Shown here piece by piece: positions 46,514 to 57,048 of a stretch of DNA of 64,000 nucleotides. The translations under genes and the position numbers were made by a program. The DNA is from Calendula officinalis (taxonomy: Eukaryota; Streptophyta; Magnoliopsida; Asterales; Asteraceae), in NCBI GenBank assembly GCA_963853835.1, contig OY970834.1, positions 20,900,365 to 20,964,364 on the forward strand. Direction: 5' to 3'. The notes beneath the pieces were generated by a model. The model searched no databases. It had not been told where the DNA came from and saw only the letters and a program-made list of their open reading frames with translations. The stretch's first letter is position 1. Every line of letters begins with the position of its first letter.

Positions 46514-46673
46514 GACTTATACACAATTCAGTGTATAACTCGCTTTTCAACGGATTATGACTTATGCACAATTCAGTGTATAACTCGCATTTCATTTAAA
46601 TGGCTTATACACACTTCAGTGTATGACCCGTTCTTCAAAGTGATAGCTTTCAAGTACATCTGCTTGAAACTCG
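46514..46673 (+). repeat. Hairpin repeat family 1, four units
   Basis: Units at about 46514-46542, 46559-46587, 46603-46630 and 46645-46673. Each has a 7-bp stem, a 6-8 nt loop and a trailing ACTCG or ACCCG. Stems are TATACAC/GTGTATA, TATGCAC/GTGTATA, TATACAC/GTGTATG and TTTCAAG/CTTGAAA. Pairing is kept (with G-U) although the last unit changed most stem bases. It lies straight after the gag pseudogene. Confidence 0.7.
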
Positions 46674-46694
46674 TTTTTCATGACATAATTGGTT

Positions 46695-46805
46695 GAGGGG
46701 GAGAATTTCTATTTTCAGTTGTCCAGGGGGAAAAAATAGACATTCTTATGTCAAGGGGGAGCATAACTGTTTTATGATTTTTGAAAGACAACTGTCGAGG
46801 GGGAG
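46695..46805 (+). repeat. Four polypurine-tract-like GGGGGA segments
   Basis: GAGGGGGAGAA, CAGGGGGAAAAA, AAGGGGGAGCA and GAGGGGGAGCT occur within 110 bp. They resemble the true tract at 49905-49918 and could be internal copies of it or serve as extra priming sites. Confidence 0.6.
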
Positions 46806-46861
46806 CTGTTTCAATGCTCCTTTCAATTTTTTTTAATTATCAATATGGGGTATCATTTTTT

Positions 46862-48835
46862 GTAATATCCGTAAACGATCTCATTACCAATCTCAATTGG
46901 TACTGATTGCATCTGTTTATTACAAATTTTCTTATTCTATCTTGATAATAATTTTTTTTTTCTCCTCAAACAGTTTTTCTACCTCTTACAAATTTACAAT
47001 CTCACAAGGTTATCAATGTTGAGTATTAGCTTTTGTAATATTCGTAAACGATCTCTTTACCAGTTTAGGTTGGTACTGATTGCATCTGTTTATTACATAT
47101 TCTTTAATTTCTCATTGCTGCCTTTGTGTTACTTCATTGTCAAAATTCTTCATTGTAAATCAATTTTTCTCCTTTTAAATACAATTCTCATTTTCCAAAT
47201 CAATACTCAATTACAAATGTTTTTACTGATATTGGGTAGTTGACATCACATTCTCATCAACTTTATATTAATCAGTGATGCTCAACATTTCAAATTTTTT
47301 ATCTCACTTTGTGCTCACAATGATGTGTTCACAACGTATGATACAAATTTTTGTCATATTCGTAAACGATCTCTTTACTAGTCTCGATTAGTAAAGATTG
47401 CATTTATTTATGACAAATTTTTCGTCTCTTGCGTTGTGGCTCTATTTTTCAACACTCTGATTTTGCACATCAATTTTTCATTTTTAACAACGTGTTTGCA
47501 ACATTCAACACAATTTGCTGTTAAATTCGTCGATCTCTTTACTGCTTTCCATCAGTAAAGATTGCATCTGTTTTTAACACCTCCTTGGATTGAGTGTTCT
47601 TACCATTTTTCAAACGATTTTCAAACTTAAACGATCCATGGAGAAATCATTTTTCATTATCTCCATATTCTTCAGATTCAATTCTGACTTCTTCATTTTA
47701 TCTCACACACAAAATCGTTTTTAATGCACTGTTAGATCTTTGATCTTTGTATATCCGTCGATCTCTTCTCTGCACACATTCAGAGAAGATTGCATCTTTG
47801 TAAGTGGTATATAGGGGTGTCAAATCGGGTTGTCGGATCGGTTTGGCTCTTATCGGGTCGGCTCTATCGGGTTTGGAGTAAAATAAATCTAACCCGAAAC
47901 CCGACCCTATAAGGAGTCGGGTTAGTCGGGTTCGGGTTGATCGGGTTTCGGGTTTGTCGGGTCAACCCGATCGGGTTAGTCGGGTTAGATATCCAATTTC
48001 TATTATGTATATTATTATTTGCTGAATTCACGTGTCTATTGACAAGCGATTACATTTTAATTATTTTTATGTGTTTTGGAAGCCTATAAATATAATACAA
48101 ACACATATAAATTAGGACCAGAAAGTTTTTAGCTTTTGATTTAATTGTCAGAATACAAAACAAAACAGTATATCATAGTAATCCAGTAATCCATATCATC
48201 ACCATTTGATTTTAAGAGTAATCAAATGATTTTAACATCAAAATTTAAAATTGAACTTTCAAAGACAAAACATCAAAACTTAAATTTGAACTTTCGAGTA
48301 CAGAACATTAATATACTTTGTGCTTGGCAATGGATGTTGCGTTACATACCATTTAAATAAAAGATAAATTTTAATTTAGCCCCTTCATTATTTAATAGAA
48401 GTATAATTATAAATTAAGTAGAAACTTTTAAACTTACCGTACTAATCAAATATTTTAAATATAAAAGAAAAAACTTTTGAACTTTAGTCGGGTCAAACCG
48501 AAACCCGACAAAAGTAAGTGATCCAAACCCGATACCCGACCCGATATTAGTGTCGAGTTTGTCGGGTCGGGTTAAACCAACCCGACATTAAAAAATGACC
48601 CGAATACACCCGACCCGACTAGCGTAATCGGGTTCGGGTTCGTGTTTGGGTCGGGTCGGGTTGACCTTTTGACACCCCTAGTGGTATACTCCACTGATCT
48701 TTGATATAACCACACAAATTGATTTCTTTTAAATCTCAAATATTTGATTAACAATGTCTTTAATCATCGTGTTCGTCATATCCGTAAACGATCTCTATAC
48801 TGAAGTTCTTCAGTACGATTGCATCTGTTTATGAC
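46862..48835 (+). repeat. Hairpin repeat family 2, six dispersed units with covarying stems
   Basis: Units at 46862-46923, 47035-47096, 47353-47414, 47520-47578, about 47748-47802 and 48775-48835. Each has an outer arm, the constant block CCGTAAACGATCTC (or CGTCGATCTC), a central stem-loop, the constant block GATTGCATCT and the closing outer arm. Central stems are TACCAAT/ATTGGTA, TACCAG/TTGGTA, TTTACTA/TAGTAAA, TTTACTG/CAGTAAA, TTCTCTG/CAGAGAA and TACTGAA/TTCAGTA. Outer arms are GTAATA/TATTAC, GTCATA/TATGAC and GTTAAA/TTTAAC. Stem bases vary but pairing persists. Confidence 0.8.
47812..48680. mobile_element. Non-autonomous hAT element
   Basis: Terminal inverted repeats TAGGGGTGTCAAA (13 bp perfect) and the 8-bp duplication GTGGTATA at 47804-47811 and 48681-48688. 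Subterminal regions are dense in CGGGTTCGGGTT-like and CAACCCGACCCG-like words in inverted orientation. No transposase ORF. Confidence 0.93.
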
Positions 48836-49904
48836 TTCACGTGATTATTGACATTGTTATTCTTCATTTTTTCAAATATTTTTCTTCAAGATTTTTAGAT
48901 CAAAACAATTTTTCTGTGGTTACTTCATGAGTACTACATGTTTCTGGTTCTCGATTATGAAACTATCCTGTCTTGGCTCTCGTTTTACACTGACACACAC
49001 TTTCCTCTCTCCGTTTCCACAAAGAAAATATTCAACTTTATCATGAGGACCCTAGTCACGATCCTCATGAGGGGGAGAAAAGAGCAAGAAATAGTTCAAA
49101 TATCGGATTTATAACTGAACAACATCAAAAAGAACCACAAACATCCCATCAAAGAAGAAAATTCATAACTCATGTACTCAAATCAAATGCAAAATCAGAA
49201 ATTGTTTATATCATGTGACTAAGAGAAACAGAAAATGATAATCAACGTATTAAACGGAAAAACAAGTGAAGAAGAAGCAAACCGATTCATCTACAGAAAT
49301 TTCTCTCAAAATCTCAACCAATTCAATTAAAAACTTAACCGTACAAATCATTCTTTCCAAAATTCGAAACAACCAAAAATTCAAAACTTAATCGTAGAAA
49401 TCATTCTTTCCAAAATTCGAAACAACCAAAAATTCAAAACTTAATCGTACAAATCATTCTTACCAAAACAAACACACACATCTAAAAACTTAAACTTTTA
49501 AATCATTCTTTTTAAAATCCAAAACATCATTATCCGATCCTCACAAAAACCTCTATCACAAAATCTCTAATCTCTGAAAATCCCAGGCAAATCCTAACCA
49601 AACTGTTTTTCCATTTCCAGAATTTTCAAATCTTTAGTAAACCAGGTTTAGGACTTTCTTACACCAACAGATTCAACGATACAAAATTTTTTCTGTTGAG
49701 TGTTTGAAATCTCAATTTCTTCTCAAGCTAATCAGATGTAAACATTGAAGAGCAAAACCTAGATATGTTGATTACAGTTTTTGACGAAAAATTAAATTGA
49801 AGAAAATAATTCAACATTTTGAAGCACATCTGAGAGTTTATGAATATCTTACGGACCATGAGAAGAAATTGAAGACGGAAGACTGGGATGAAGTGCTAAA
49901 GCTC

Positions 49905-49918
49905 AAAAAGGGGGAGAT
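49905..49918 (+). other. H polypurine tract
   Basis: AAAAAGGGGGAGAT directly before the 3' LTR. Confidence 0.9.
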
Positions 49919-50167
49919 TGTTAGGACTAGTTTTGAGCTTAAATGATGTAATGAGTTTTAATTAAACTAGTTTAGAGGTTAGGGTATAAATACCCTTGTG
50001 ATGACTAATGATGTAAGCTTTGCTCACTTTTATTGAATTACACTTTTGAAAGCTCTTCCCTCCATCTTCTTCTCTCTCAACTACACACACTAAAACACAC
50101 ACTTGATTCTTCATTTCTACACAAATCATCATGCATTAGCTTAATTTCGATTACATTAGCTCTCTCA
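49919..50167 (+). repeat. H 3' LTR
   Basis: 249 bp, TGTTAGG to CTCTCA, then ACCCC (50168-50172) and the MITE duplication TTA. Confidence 0.93.
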
Positions 50168-50175
50168 ACCCCTTA

Positions 50176-51420
50176 GTATGAACAGTTTAGCATAACGTCA
50201 TAACCTATTGAATTCAGTATGATTCTGATATAATAGTTTTTAGCATGAACACTTGATTTTGATTAAAATCATTTTAATGATCTGGACATTTTTATTGATC
50301 TGATGTAAACTCAGTTGTTGATGCATATGTACATGTTTTATTGGTATAAATAAGAGATTGCAAATCAATAGATCCCCAAATGTTAGGACACTGATAAATT
50401 CAATTGTTAATGCATATGTACTGGAGCATAGATATCACAATATTATTAACCTAATCTTAAAAATTATATATATTAAGTTAATTGAAATACTTGAAAATCT
50501 ATATATAAGTCATTTGACCTATAGTCAACAGTTCTAATCCCCAATAAAATTCTGTCAAATAAGATTAATTAATTGGGTCAACATATATAACCTTTGTATG
50601 TTGGTGTTTTTAATTTTTTTTTTATTTTGATATAAAAGTAAATCATTTACACTAACCCAATAATTTTTATTTTCTTACACTAACCATTTACGTTGTTGAA
50701 TTTTGCAGGTTTTGCAATATTTAGGACGGTTTGACTTTTTATTGAGTATGTTAAATCTATAAATCTCCTTAAAATTTGCACTCCTATCAAATACACAAAT
50801 AACATATGTATGTTATATATTGCAATTTTTTGTTATCGGAATTCGTTAAAGGAAGCAACTTTTAATTATAAATAGATTTATTCGACCAATTCATGTCAAT
50901 ATGAATATTTTAAATCCCGTGAAAAATCACAGGTTGTCTGTTTTTAACTCCTAATTATAAATAGATTTATACGACCAATTCGTGTTAATATGAATATTTT
51001 ATTCTTAAATATGCACGTGTCATGCGTAACATGCTTTCTTAAATGACCGCAACTAGAAATAACGGCTCAAACATGCCAAATGGGTAAAAAGAAAAAATAT
51101 TGAGCATTGAAAGGTTGTTAAGTGTAATGTTCAAGCTTTTTTATATTTTATATCAATTTTAAAATGATTGTTTGACATCAAAAGTATAAGATGATTGTTC
51201 AGAAACTTAAAATGAAGCTAAATAAAAACGGGTCAAATGGGTAAATGGAAAAAATTAGAAATTTGTTAACTAGTAATGTTTAAGGTTTTTAATATTTAAT
51301 TTTGAGTTTAAAATAATTGTTTGACATCATGAGTTTAAGATGAGTGTCATAGAATCCTATTTTTTTTTCTTCCATATTTATCCTTTTTAGAAGCGTTCCT
51401 AATATCAAAAATATTTCAAC
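50176..51420. other. AT-rich DNA with one direct repeat
   Basis: No coding signal. A 49-bp segment at 50863-50911 is repeated at 50952-51000. Between them lies CCCGTGAAAAATCACAGG, resembling the hairpin of the Helitron terminus at 52841 but inverted. A run of poly-T/AT tracts precedes the helicase remnant. Confidence 0.45.
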
Positions 51421-51440
51421 CTTTTGGGTGTTTTTTTGCG

Positions 51441-52660
51441 TAGCTTCAAATGATATTACTTCTTTATTACTATTTGGAAGTAGAACTACCCACTCTCAGT
51501 TTCATATACATTTTTATCTTAATGAAGATTCTATGCGTTTTATAGGGGCAAATAACAATGTAGCAATGTTAATTAGAAAAACAAGTCTTATAATATGAGA
51601 GGAAGCACCAATGGTTCATAAACATGCTTTTGAAGCGTTGGATAGAACATTCAACGATATTATAAGATATGGTATTAATGTGAACACTGAGCTCCCATTT
51701 GGAGGAAAAGTAATTGTGTTTGGAGGTGATTTTAGACCAATTCTACCGGTTGTACCAAATGGGAGTAGACAAGATATAGTAAATGCATCATTGAGTTCTT
51801 CGTATATATGGGAAAACTGCAAAGTGAAAAAATAAACAAAAAACACGAGGTTGGCAGTGGGAAGTGATATAGATGATATTGAAGAAACCACGTCATTTGC
51901 AAATTGGCTTTTGGATGGAGAAGGCAAAATTGGTTGACCAAACGATGGAAATGCAATTATTGATACTCATCATGATCTTCTAATTTCTAAATCAGCAGAC
52001 CCGTTGAGTTCGTTGATGAAATTTCTTTATCCTTTCTTGCTCGAAAATATAAATACTCCTGGCTATTTTCAAGAAAGAGAAATACTTACATCTAAAAATG
52101 AAGTAGTTAGAGATATTAATGATCGATTTTTAGCAAATAAAAAATCTGGAGAAGCCAAGGAATATTTAAGTTCCGATAGCACTTGTCCTGAAGAGTTTTT
52201 AAATGAACAATTTGATGAAAAATTATAGTCACCAGATGTGCTTAATGGTATTAAAGTAGCTGAATTGCCAAATCATCAGTTAGTTTTGAAAGTTGGTGTT
52301 CCAGTCATGTTATTAAGAAATATTGACTAGAAAAATGGTTTATGCAATGGTACTAGACTTCAGATTGTTGTTATAGGTACCCGTGTTATAGAAGCAGTTA
52401 TTATATCTGGAAATAATGCTGGATATCATACTTTTATATCTAGATTATCTTTGACGTCTTCTGACACCAATATTCCTTTTAGGTTTAAAAGACGGCAATT
52501 TCCACTTTCTATTTGTTTTGCTATGACAATAAATAAAAGTTAAGGACAATCATTGTCAAAAGTTGATATGTATTTGAGAGTCCATTTTTTTACACAGCCA
52601 ACTGTATGTAGCCTTATCCAGAGTAATAAGCAGACAAAGACCGAAGATTCTAATAGAAGA
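51441..52660 (+). pseudogene. Helitron Pif1-like helicase, C-terminal remnant
   Basis: The plus strand reads SRTTHSQFHIHFYLNEDSM, then the Walker B-like LII*EEAPMVHKHAFEALDR (TGA for the expected Trp at 51597), FGGKVIVFGGDFRPILPVVP and GSRQDIVNASLSSSYIWENC, then DIDDIEETTSFANWLLDGEG, NEVVRDINDRFLA, LVLKVGVPVMLLRNID, RFKRRQFPLSICFAMTINKS and stop. This is the ordered helicase domain of plant Helitrons. The Walker A loop, Rep domain and N-terminus are missing, and stops and frameshifts are many. Confidence 0.9.
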
Positions 52661-52825
52661 TAAAAGATGAAGATCTAACAAATAAAACAACAAATGTTGT
52701 ATTCAAAGAAGTTTTCAGAAATTTATCTTCATTTTTTTAATATTAAATACTTTTTTGAAATTTTTTATTTGATGCTTTGTTTCCTTTTAGTTGTTATTAA
52801 ATTTTTTTTTATTTAATATTAAACA

Positions 52826-52858
52826 CGACAGCCCGTGATTTTTCACGGGTCAACCTAG
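52826..52858 (+). mobile_element. Helitron 3' terminus
   Basis: Hairpin CCCGTGATTTTTCACGGG followed by TCAACCTAG and T. Helitrons end CTRR after a short hairpin and insert before T. It lies 0.2 kb past the helicase remnant in the same orientation, as expected. The 5' end is uncertain. Confidence 0.8.
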
Positions 52859-53537
52859 TTGTCTTATATAAATCATAACAATAAGAGCTATGGCTAACAT
52901 TAAAATACACACTTCACGTGCATGTGACGTCACTATTAAAAAATTAGAAGATAATATTATTTTCTACTCATTTAATTAATATTAATATTAAATCAAATGA
53001 CAAAATTAGAAGGAATAAATTGTGAATTGTACATATCAATTAGTTTATAAGTGGAAAAAAGTAAACTAATTCAGTAGCAAGCAATCCAACTTTTCAAAAA
53101 CTAATGTTGTATAGTGCTACAAAATTTAGATGTATGTCAATGAAGTAGAAAAAGTATGCGTAACAATAATGAAAGTGTTAGTGGATAGTATCTTGTAAAT
53201 GAAGAAGTGGTACAATCGGACGTGAAAGCGTCTGTTTGATATATACGGACAATAAAACACTGATATTGTTGTCTAAACAAAATGATTTGCAACGGGTCCT
53301 ACTACCTCCTTAACTCCAAGGGTTTTACCGACAACAAAATTACCAATTATTTTATTTGATTTTAATAATGGCAGCAAATTGCTGTTACTCAAATGCTAAG
53401 AGACGTATCAAAAATTTGTACATCAATCTATAATTAATCTCTAAATTTAAAAACTTACCCCACATTAAATAATACACAATTTTTTTTATGTATTTAAAAA
53501 CAGCCTTTAAGGTTATCATTCTCAAAACCTTATGATA
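52859..53537. other. Intergenic, no features seen
   Basis: AT-rich with no ORF or repeat that I can assign. Confidence 0.4.
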
Positions 53538-53546
53538 TTAGTTATA

Positions 53547-54411
53547 GAGTTGCGTTCAAGGAGGTCCATGATTTTTACAAAGTCCCGAGAAACAAATCTC
53601 AACCATTGATCAATGTGATCTAATGGTCAAGATTAATCACATACTTTATACATGGAGGGGTATATTGGTCATTTGGCACTAAATTTTTTTTTTTAATTTT
53701 TTATTTTAAATTTTATTTATTTTTTTATTTTTAATTCAGGGGTATTTTGGTCATTTTGAAAAAAAAATATTTTTTTTTATTTTAAATTTTTTTTAAAAAA
53801 AAAAATTTTTAAAAAAAATTTATTTATTTATTATTATTTTTAAAAAATTATTAATTTTTCATTAATAACACATAATGTGATAGCATAGTGAATCACATGG
53901 TGATTGCATAGTGAATCACATATGATTGCACTCTGAATCACATGTGATTTACCTAAAACGTCAAATGTGATTAAATATTATATAATCACATTTGATTTTA
54001 CATTAAAATCACATGTGATTTTCCACTAAAATCACATATGATTACACTAAAATCACATGTGATTAAGTTATACACGTAATTATCAAATAAATATTATTTT
54101 TTAATAAAAATATTAATAAAAAAATAAAATTAATAAACAAAAATAAAAAAAAATTATAATAAAAAATAAAAAAAAAATCGAAAATTTTTTAAGTGCCAAA
54201 TGACCAAAATACCCCTTCATAATAAAAAGTAAAAAATACATTAAAAATTTTAAAAAAAATAGTTTCTTTTTTATTTTTTAAAAAATGACCAAAATACCCC
54301 TCAATATTTAAAATATGTGATTAATCTTGACCATTAGATCCTATTGATCAATGGTTGAGATTTGTTCATTAGGACTTCACAAAGATGATGGATCTCCTTA
54401 AACGTTTCTCA
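53547..54411. mobile_element. Mutator-like non-autonomous element, copy 1
   Basis: The 9-bp duplication TTAGTTATA is at 53538-53546 and 54412-54420. Terminal inverted repeats are about 130 bp, roughly 80-85% matched (ends GAGTTGCGTTCAAGGAG and, inverted, TGAGAAACGTTTAAGGAG). The interior (53876-54066) is an array of AATCACATGTGATT palindromes and half copies. No transposase. A 9-bp duplication with long inverted repeats fits Mutator. Confidence 0.88.
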
Positions 54412-54420
54412 TTAGTTATA

Positions 54421-54897
54421 AAACAAAATTAAAATTTAGATCTACATTAAGTTATGCTAATTAAACAAAAAATATATAATAACGTTTGACTTCTTTATAT
54501 CTGTAGATATGAATAAGATTATGTACCTTTTATGAGAGTATCCAGTGTCGGAGCGTTATAGTTCCGGGATAACCTCTATAACAGTGCCAAAGGATACACG
54601 ATGTCAATGTTATAGGCTTCGCCGTGGATATGGCGACCCGGCCAAAGATTTTTCAATTTATTTTGTTTTAATTATTATTGGTTGATGGTGTTTTTTAAGT
54701 TTGTGGTATAACATCAGGATGATATTTTTGGGTTTATGTTATACGATAAAAGTCCTTAAATTAAATGTACATGTGACCAAACTCAGATTGGTCACTGTTA
54801 CCATATTATTATCATATCAGATTTCTCTCTCCAGATCAAACACTTAAAAAATTACGACCAGATCTTTTTATTAACTTAAAAAATAAATTATTATTAA
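54421..54897. other. Unassigned, contains a GC-richer island
   Basis: Positions 54540-54650 are GC-richer (GTTATAGTTCCGGGATAACC, TATGGCGACCCGGCC) than their surroundings but hold no ORF I recognise. The rest is AT-rich. Confidence 0.3.
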
Positions 54898-55290
54898 CTA
54901 GAAGGGTACCCGCGCAATGCAGCGGCGGATACCCGTAACTATATTTCGAAGTGACGACAGTATTGGCGGTGGTGACAATACCGATGAGTGATGAGTGGTG
55001 GTGCGTAGTGATGGTAGGTGTCGACATTAGTGATGGTAGTATGTGCTGGGGCATATAATAATATGGGCTTTATTGATCACAATTTATTTACAGTAAGTAA
55101 AAAATGAAAGTTGAACTAAATTGGGTCTTTTTAAATATGGGAGTAAATATGGGGGGAGTAAGTCAGAACCGAAATTTGTCTTTTTTGTGGAAGTAAATAT
55201 GGGCCGTTTAAATAGAGAAATAATGGTGTGGGTTCTGGTGACGTTAAAGGATATATTTATTAGTATCTGGATTAAATTAAAGTAATCAAG

Positions 55291-55353
55291 TAGTTGAAAT
55301 GGTTAACACACACACCTAAGTCCCAAATGGCCATGGGTTCGATTTCCATAAGC
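55291..55353 (+). ncRNA. tRNA-like Pol III module, copy 1
   Basis: A box-like TAGTTGAAATGG at 55291 and B box-like GGTTCGATTTCC near 55336-55347, then TAAGCTGC. Intervening CA repeats make it unlike a working tRNA; it looks SINE- or tRNA-derived. Confidence 0.4.
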
Positions 55354-55513
55354 TGCATTTTTATTCTTTTTTCTCTTTTAAAGCATTTAGGTCCACTAAT
55401 ATTAGAAGGTCTTAAAAATTAAGACTTTAAGACCCTCGAATATTAGTATGTCTAAATGCTTTAATAGTAGTATAGATATTTATTAGTATCTTGAATAAAT
55501 CAAAATAATCAAG

Positions 55514-55583
55514 TAGTTGAAGTGGCTAACACACACGCACACCTAAGTCCCAAATGGTCATGGGTTCGATTCCCATAAGCTGC
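55514..55583 (+). ncRNA. tRNA-like Pol III module, copy 2
   Basis: A box-like TAGTTGAAGTGG at 55514 and exact B box GGTTCGATTCC at 55563-55573. GGGTTCGATTCCC can form a T arm. It is the better-preserved copy of 55291-55353. Confidence 0.45.
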
Positions 55584-55703
55584 GGTTTTATTCTTTTTTG
55601 TCTTTTAAAGCATTTAAGCCTACTAATATTAGAAGGTCTTAAAAATTAAGACTTTAAAACTATCTAATATTAGTAGGCCTAAATGCTTTAATAGTAGTAT
55701 AGA

Positions 55704-56440
55704 TAAATGTATTAATATTTATAATATATAATATTAAATGCAATATTAATATATAAAAACTAAAATTAGGATGGGTTGTGCTCTTAGATGATTATGCCAA
55801 CCGTTGGCAGAAAAAAAAAATTACAAGTCGTTTTTAATGAAGTGGAATTGAAAATGTGAATCGATGTGTAGTTCGATAAGAAATTAGCTCCAACTTTTGC
55901 ATCATAATTATGATAAATAGACAGGTGATAGATTTCGTAATTTCTTTTAAATAAAAAGGTTAATACAATGTTCCATAAATTTTTGTACTTGCAATAATCG
56001 TTACAAAGAAAGTTTCGGTTGTGATGTTAACAGGGAGAATTTTGGTTTTCAAAAAATATCATTTTTCTGAAATAGATTACGTGATAACTTTAGTTAAATT
56101 AAAAGAGATGATAAAAATATATTCCCTAAATATGTTATCCGAGTTTTTAAATAACGTGAGACGTGACCTAGTGATATAATCAAGTTTCAAGTTTTAGAAG
56201 TTATGGTGGAGTCATAACAAGGCCATGACGTTTCCTATTTCGTGATGTAAGGTCATAATCTTCTCCTATATATGACCCCTAATTTTATTTTGGATTGACA
56301 ACTAGACACTTCCGAGCACCCTTATTGGTCCGATTTGCCACCTGTAATTCTGTAATTGGCCATCGATATTCCACAGCAATTTCGTCAACCCACAAACCAA
56401 TGACCCTGAAGTAATGGCAAGTAGCTAAATTCACGGCAAC
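55704..56440. other. Intergenic, no features seen
   Basis: No ORF, RNA gene or repeat that I can support. Confidence 0.35.
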
Positions 56441-56687
56441 ACTTATGGAATTTGATATTCTCATTTAAATTCCATTAATTTGATTTACATAAAGATACTG
56501 GATTTGATTCTTTCATATTAATTCCATAAAAAACCGGTAAACTTTTATACGAGAAGATTGAATAAAATCCTAAAATCCCGAGATTTACTTATGGAATTTA
56601 GTTTTCTCATTTAAATTCCATTAATTAATTTACATAAATATACCGGATTTGATTCTTTCATATTAATTCCACAAAATACCCGTAAAA
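56441..56687. repeat. Two-copy direct repeat, about 100 bp units
   Basis: ACTTATGGAATTT..TTAAATTCCATTAATT..GGATTTGATTCTTTCATATTAATTCC at 56441-56540 recurs at 56587-56687 with small changes. Confidence 0.75.
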
Positions 56688-56981
56688 AATACATCTATTA
56701 TAGGAATTCATTTATGTGCTTGTTTCACATGTCTAATTATAACAACGGACGCATATATACATTCCACATGTCTACTCTTTTAGGCTATTGAAACCTTAAA
56801 CATTACTTGAAATTCACTCTTTTTTATTGATGTTTGCTATTTTAAACAATGAACTATACATATGACTCGATTAATTGTAGTTACAGATTACAGATATTGT
56901 ACTTCAAATTTACTTTTTAAAAAGTCTAACATTAGGCGTGTTCTAACACACAATACATAGTTTGAAACATACCTTAGGCTT

Positions 56982-57048
56982 ACAACACACTCCGGTTCAA
57001 GAATCCTCCATAGCCATTCTCACTCAGGAATTTCGTGTTTATGATCGT
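56982..57048 (-). pseudogene. Possible terminal exon or captured exon fragment
   Basis: After TTGAAAGTGCAG the minus strand reads ETIINTKFLSENGYGGFLNR then SVL and stop. The acceptor-like context and tidy frame suggest an exon, but I do not recognise the protein. Another acceptor-like segment, TTGTTTGTAG then KKLEYQNAVAYEI, is near 57440-57390. They could be exons of one minus-strand gene with the fragment at 58026-58153. Confidence 0.3.

Larger units (their letters stand above)
42706..50167 (+). mobile_element. Element H: non-autonomous copia-like LTR element (LARD-like)
   Basis: LTRs of 249 bp (42706-42954 and 49919-50167) are nearly identical, with duplication ACCCC at 42701-42705 and 50168-50172. 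A primer-binding site, a decayed copia gag tail (44247-46495) and a polypurine tract are present. No protease, integrase, RT or RNase H remains. The 3.4 kb between gag and tract is noncoding and carries structured repeats. A hAT element (47812-48680) is nested in it. Confidence 0.93.
54898..55703 (-). mobile_element. Small Helitron with duplicated 5' end
   Basis: The minus-strand 3' end has GCATTGCGCGGGTACCCTT then CTAG (54901-54898) followed by T. The 5' end TCTATACTACTATTAAAG occurs twice, ending at 55476 and 55703, each preceded by A on the minus strand. Both ends fit A|T insertion. About 225 bp (55253-55475) is repeated as 55476-55703. No Rep or helicase, so non-autonomous. Confidence 0.85.

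Noticed and set aside
47812..48680. CGGGT-rich repeats considered as a satellite or telomere-like array
   Set aside because: They sit inside exact 13-bp inverted termini with an 8-bp duplication, so they are hAT subterminal repeats.
46862..48835. Hairpin units considered as CRISPR-like or tRNA repeats
   Set aside because: Plant retroelement context, variable stems, uneven spacing, no B box.
53690..54180. Long poly-A/T runs considered as origin or matrix-attachment sequence
   Set aside because: They are the interior of the Mutator-like element; composition alone is not evidence.
55281..55583. Considered as functional tRNA genes
   Set aside because: B boxes are good but CA expansions and lack of a foldable acceptor and anticodon arm argue against tRNA.
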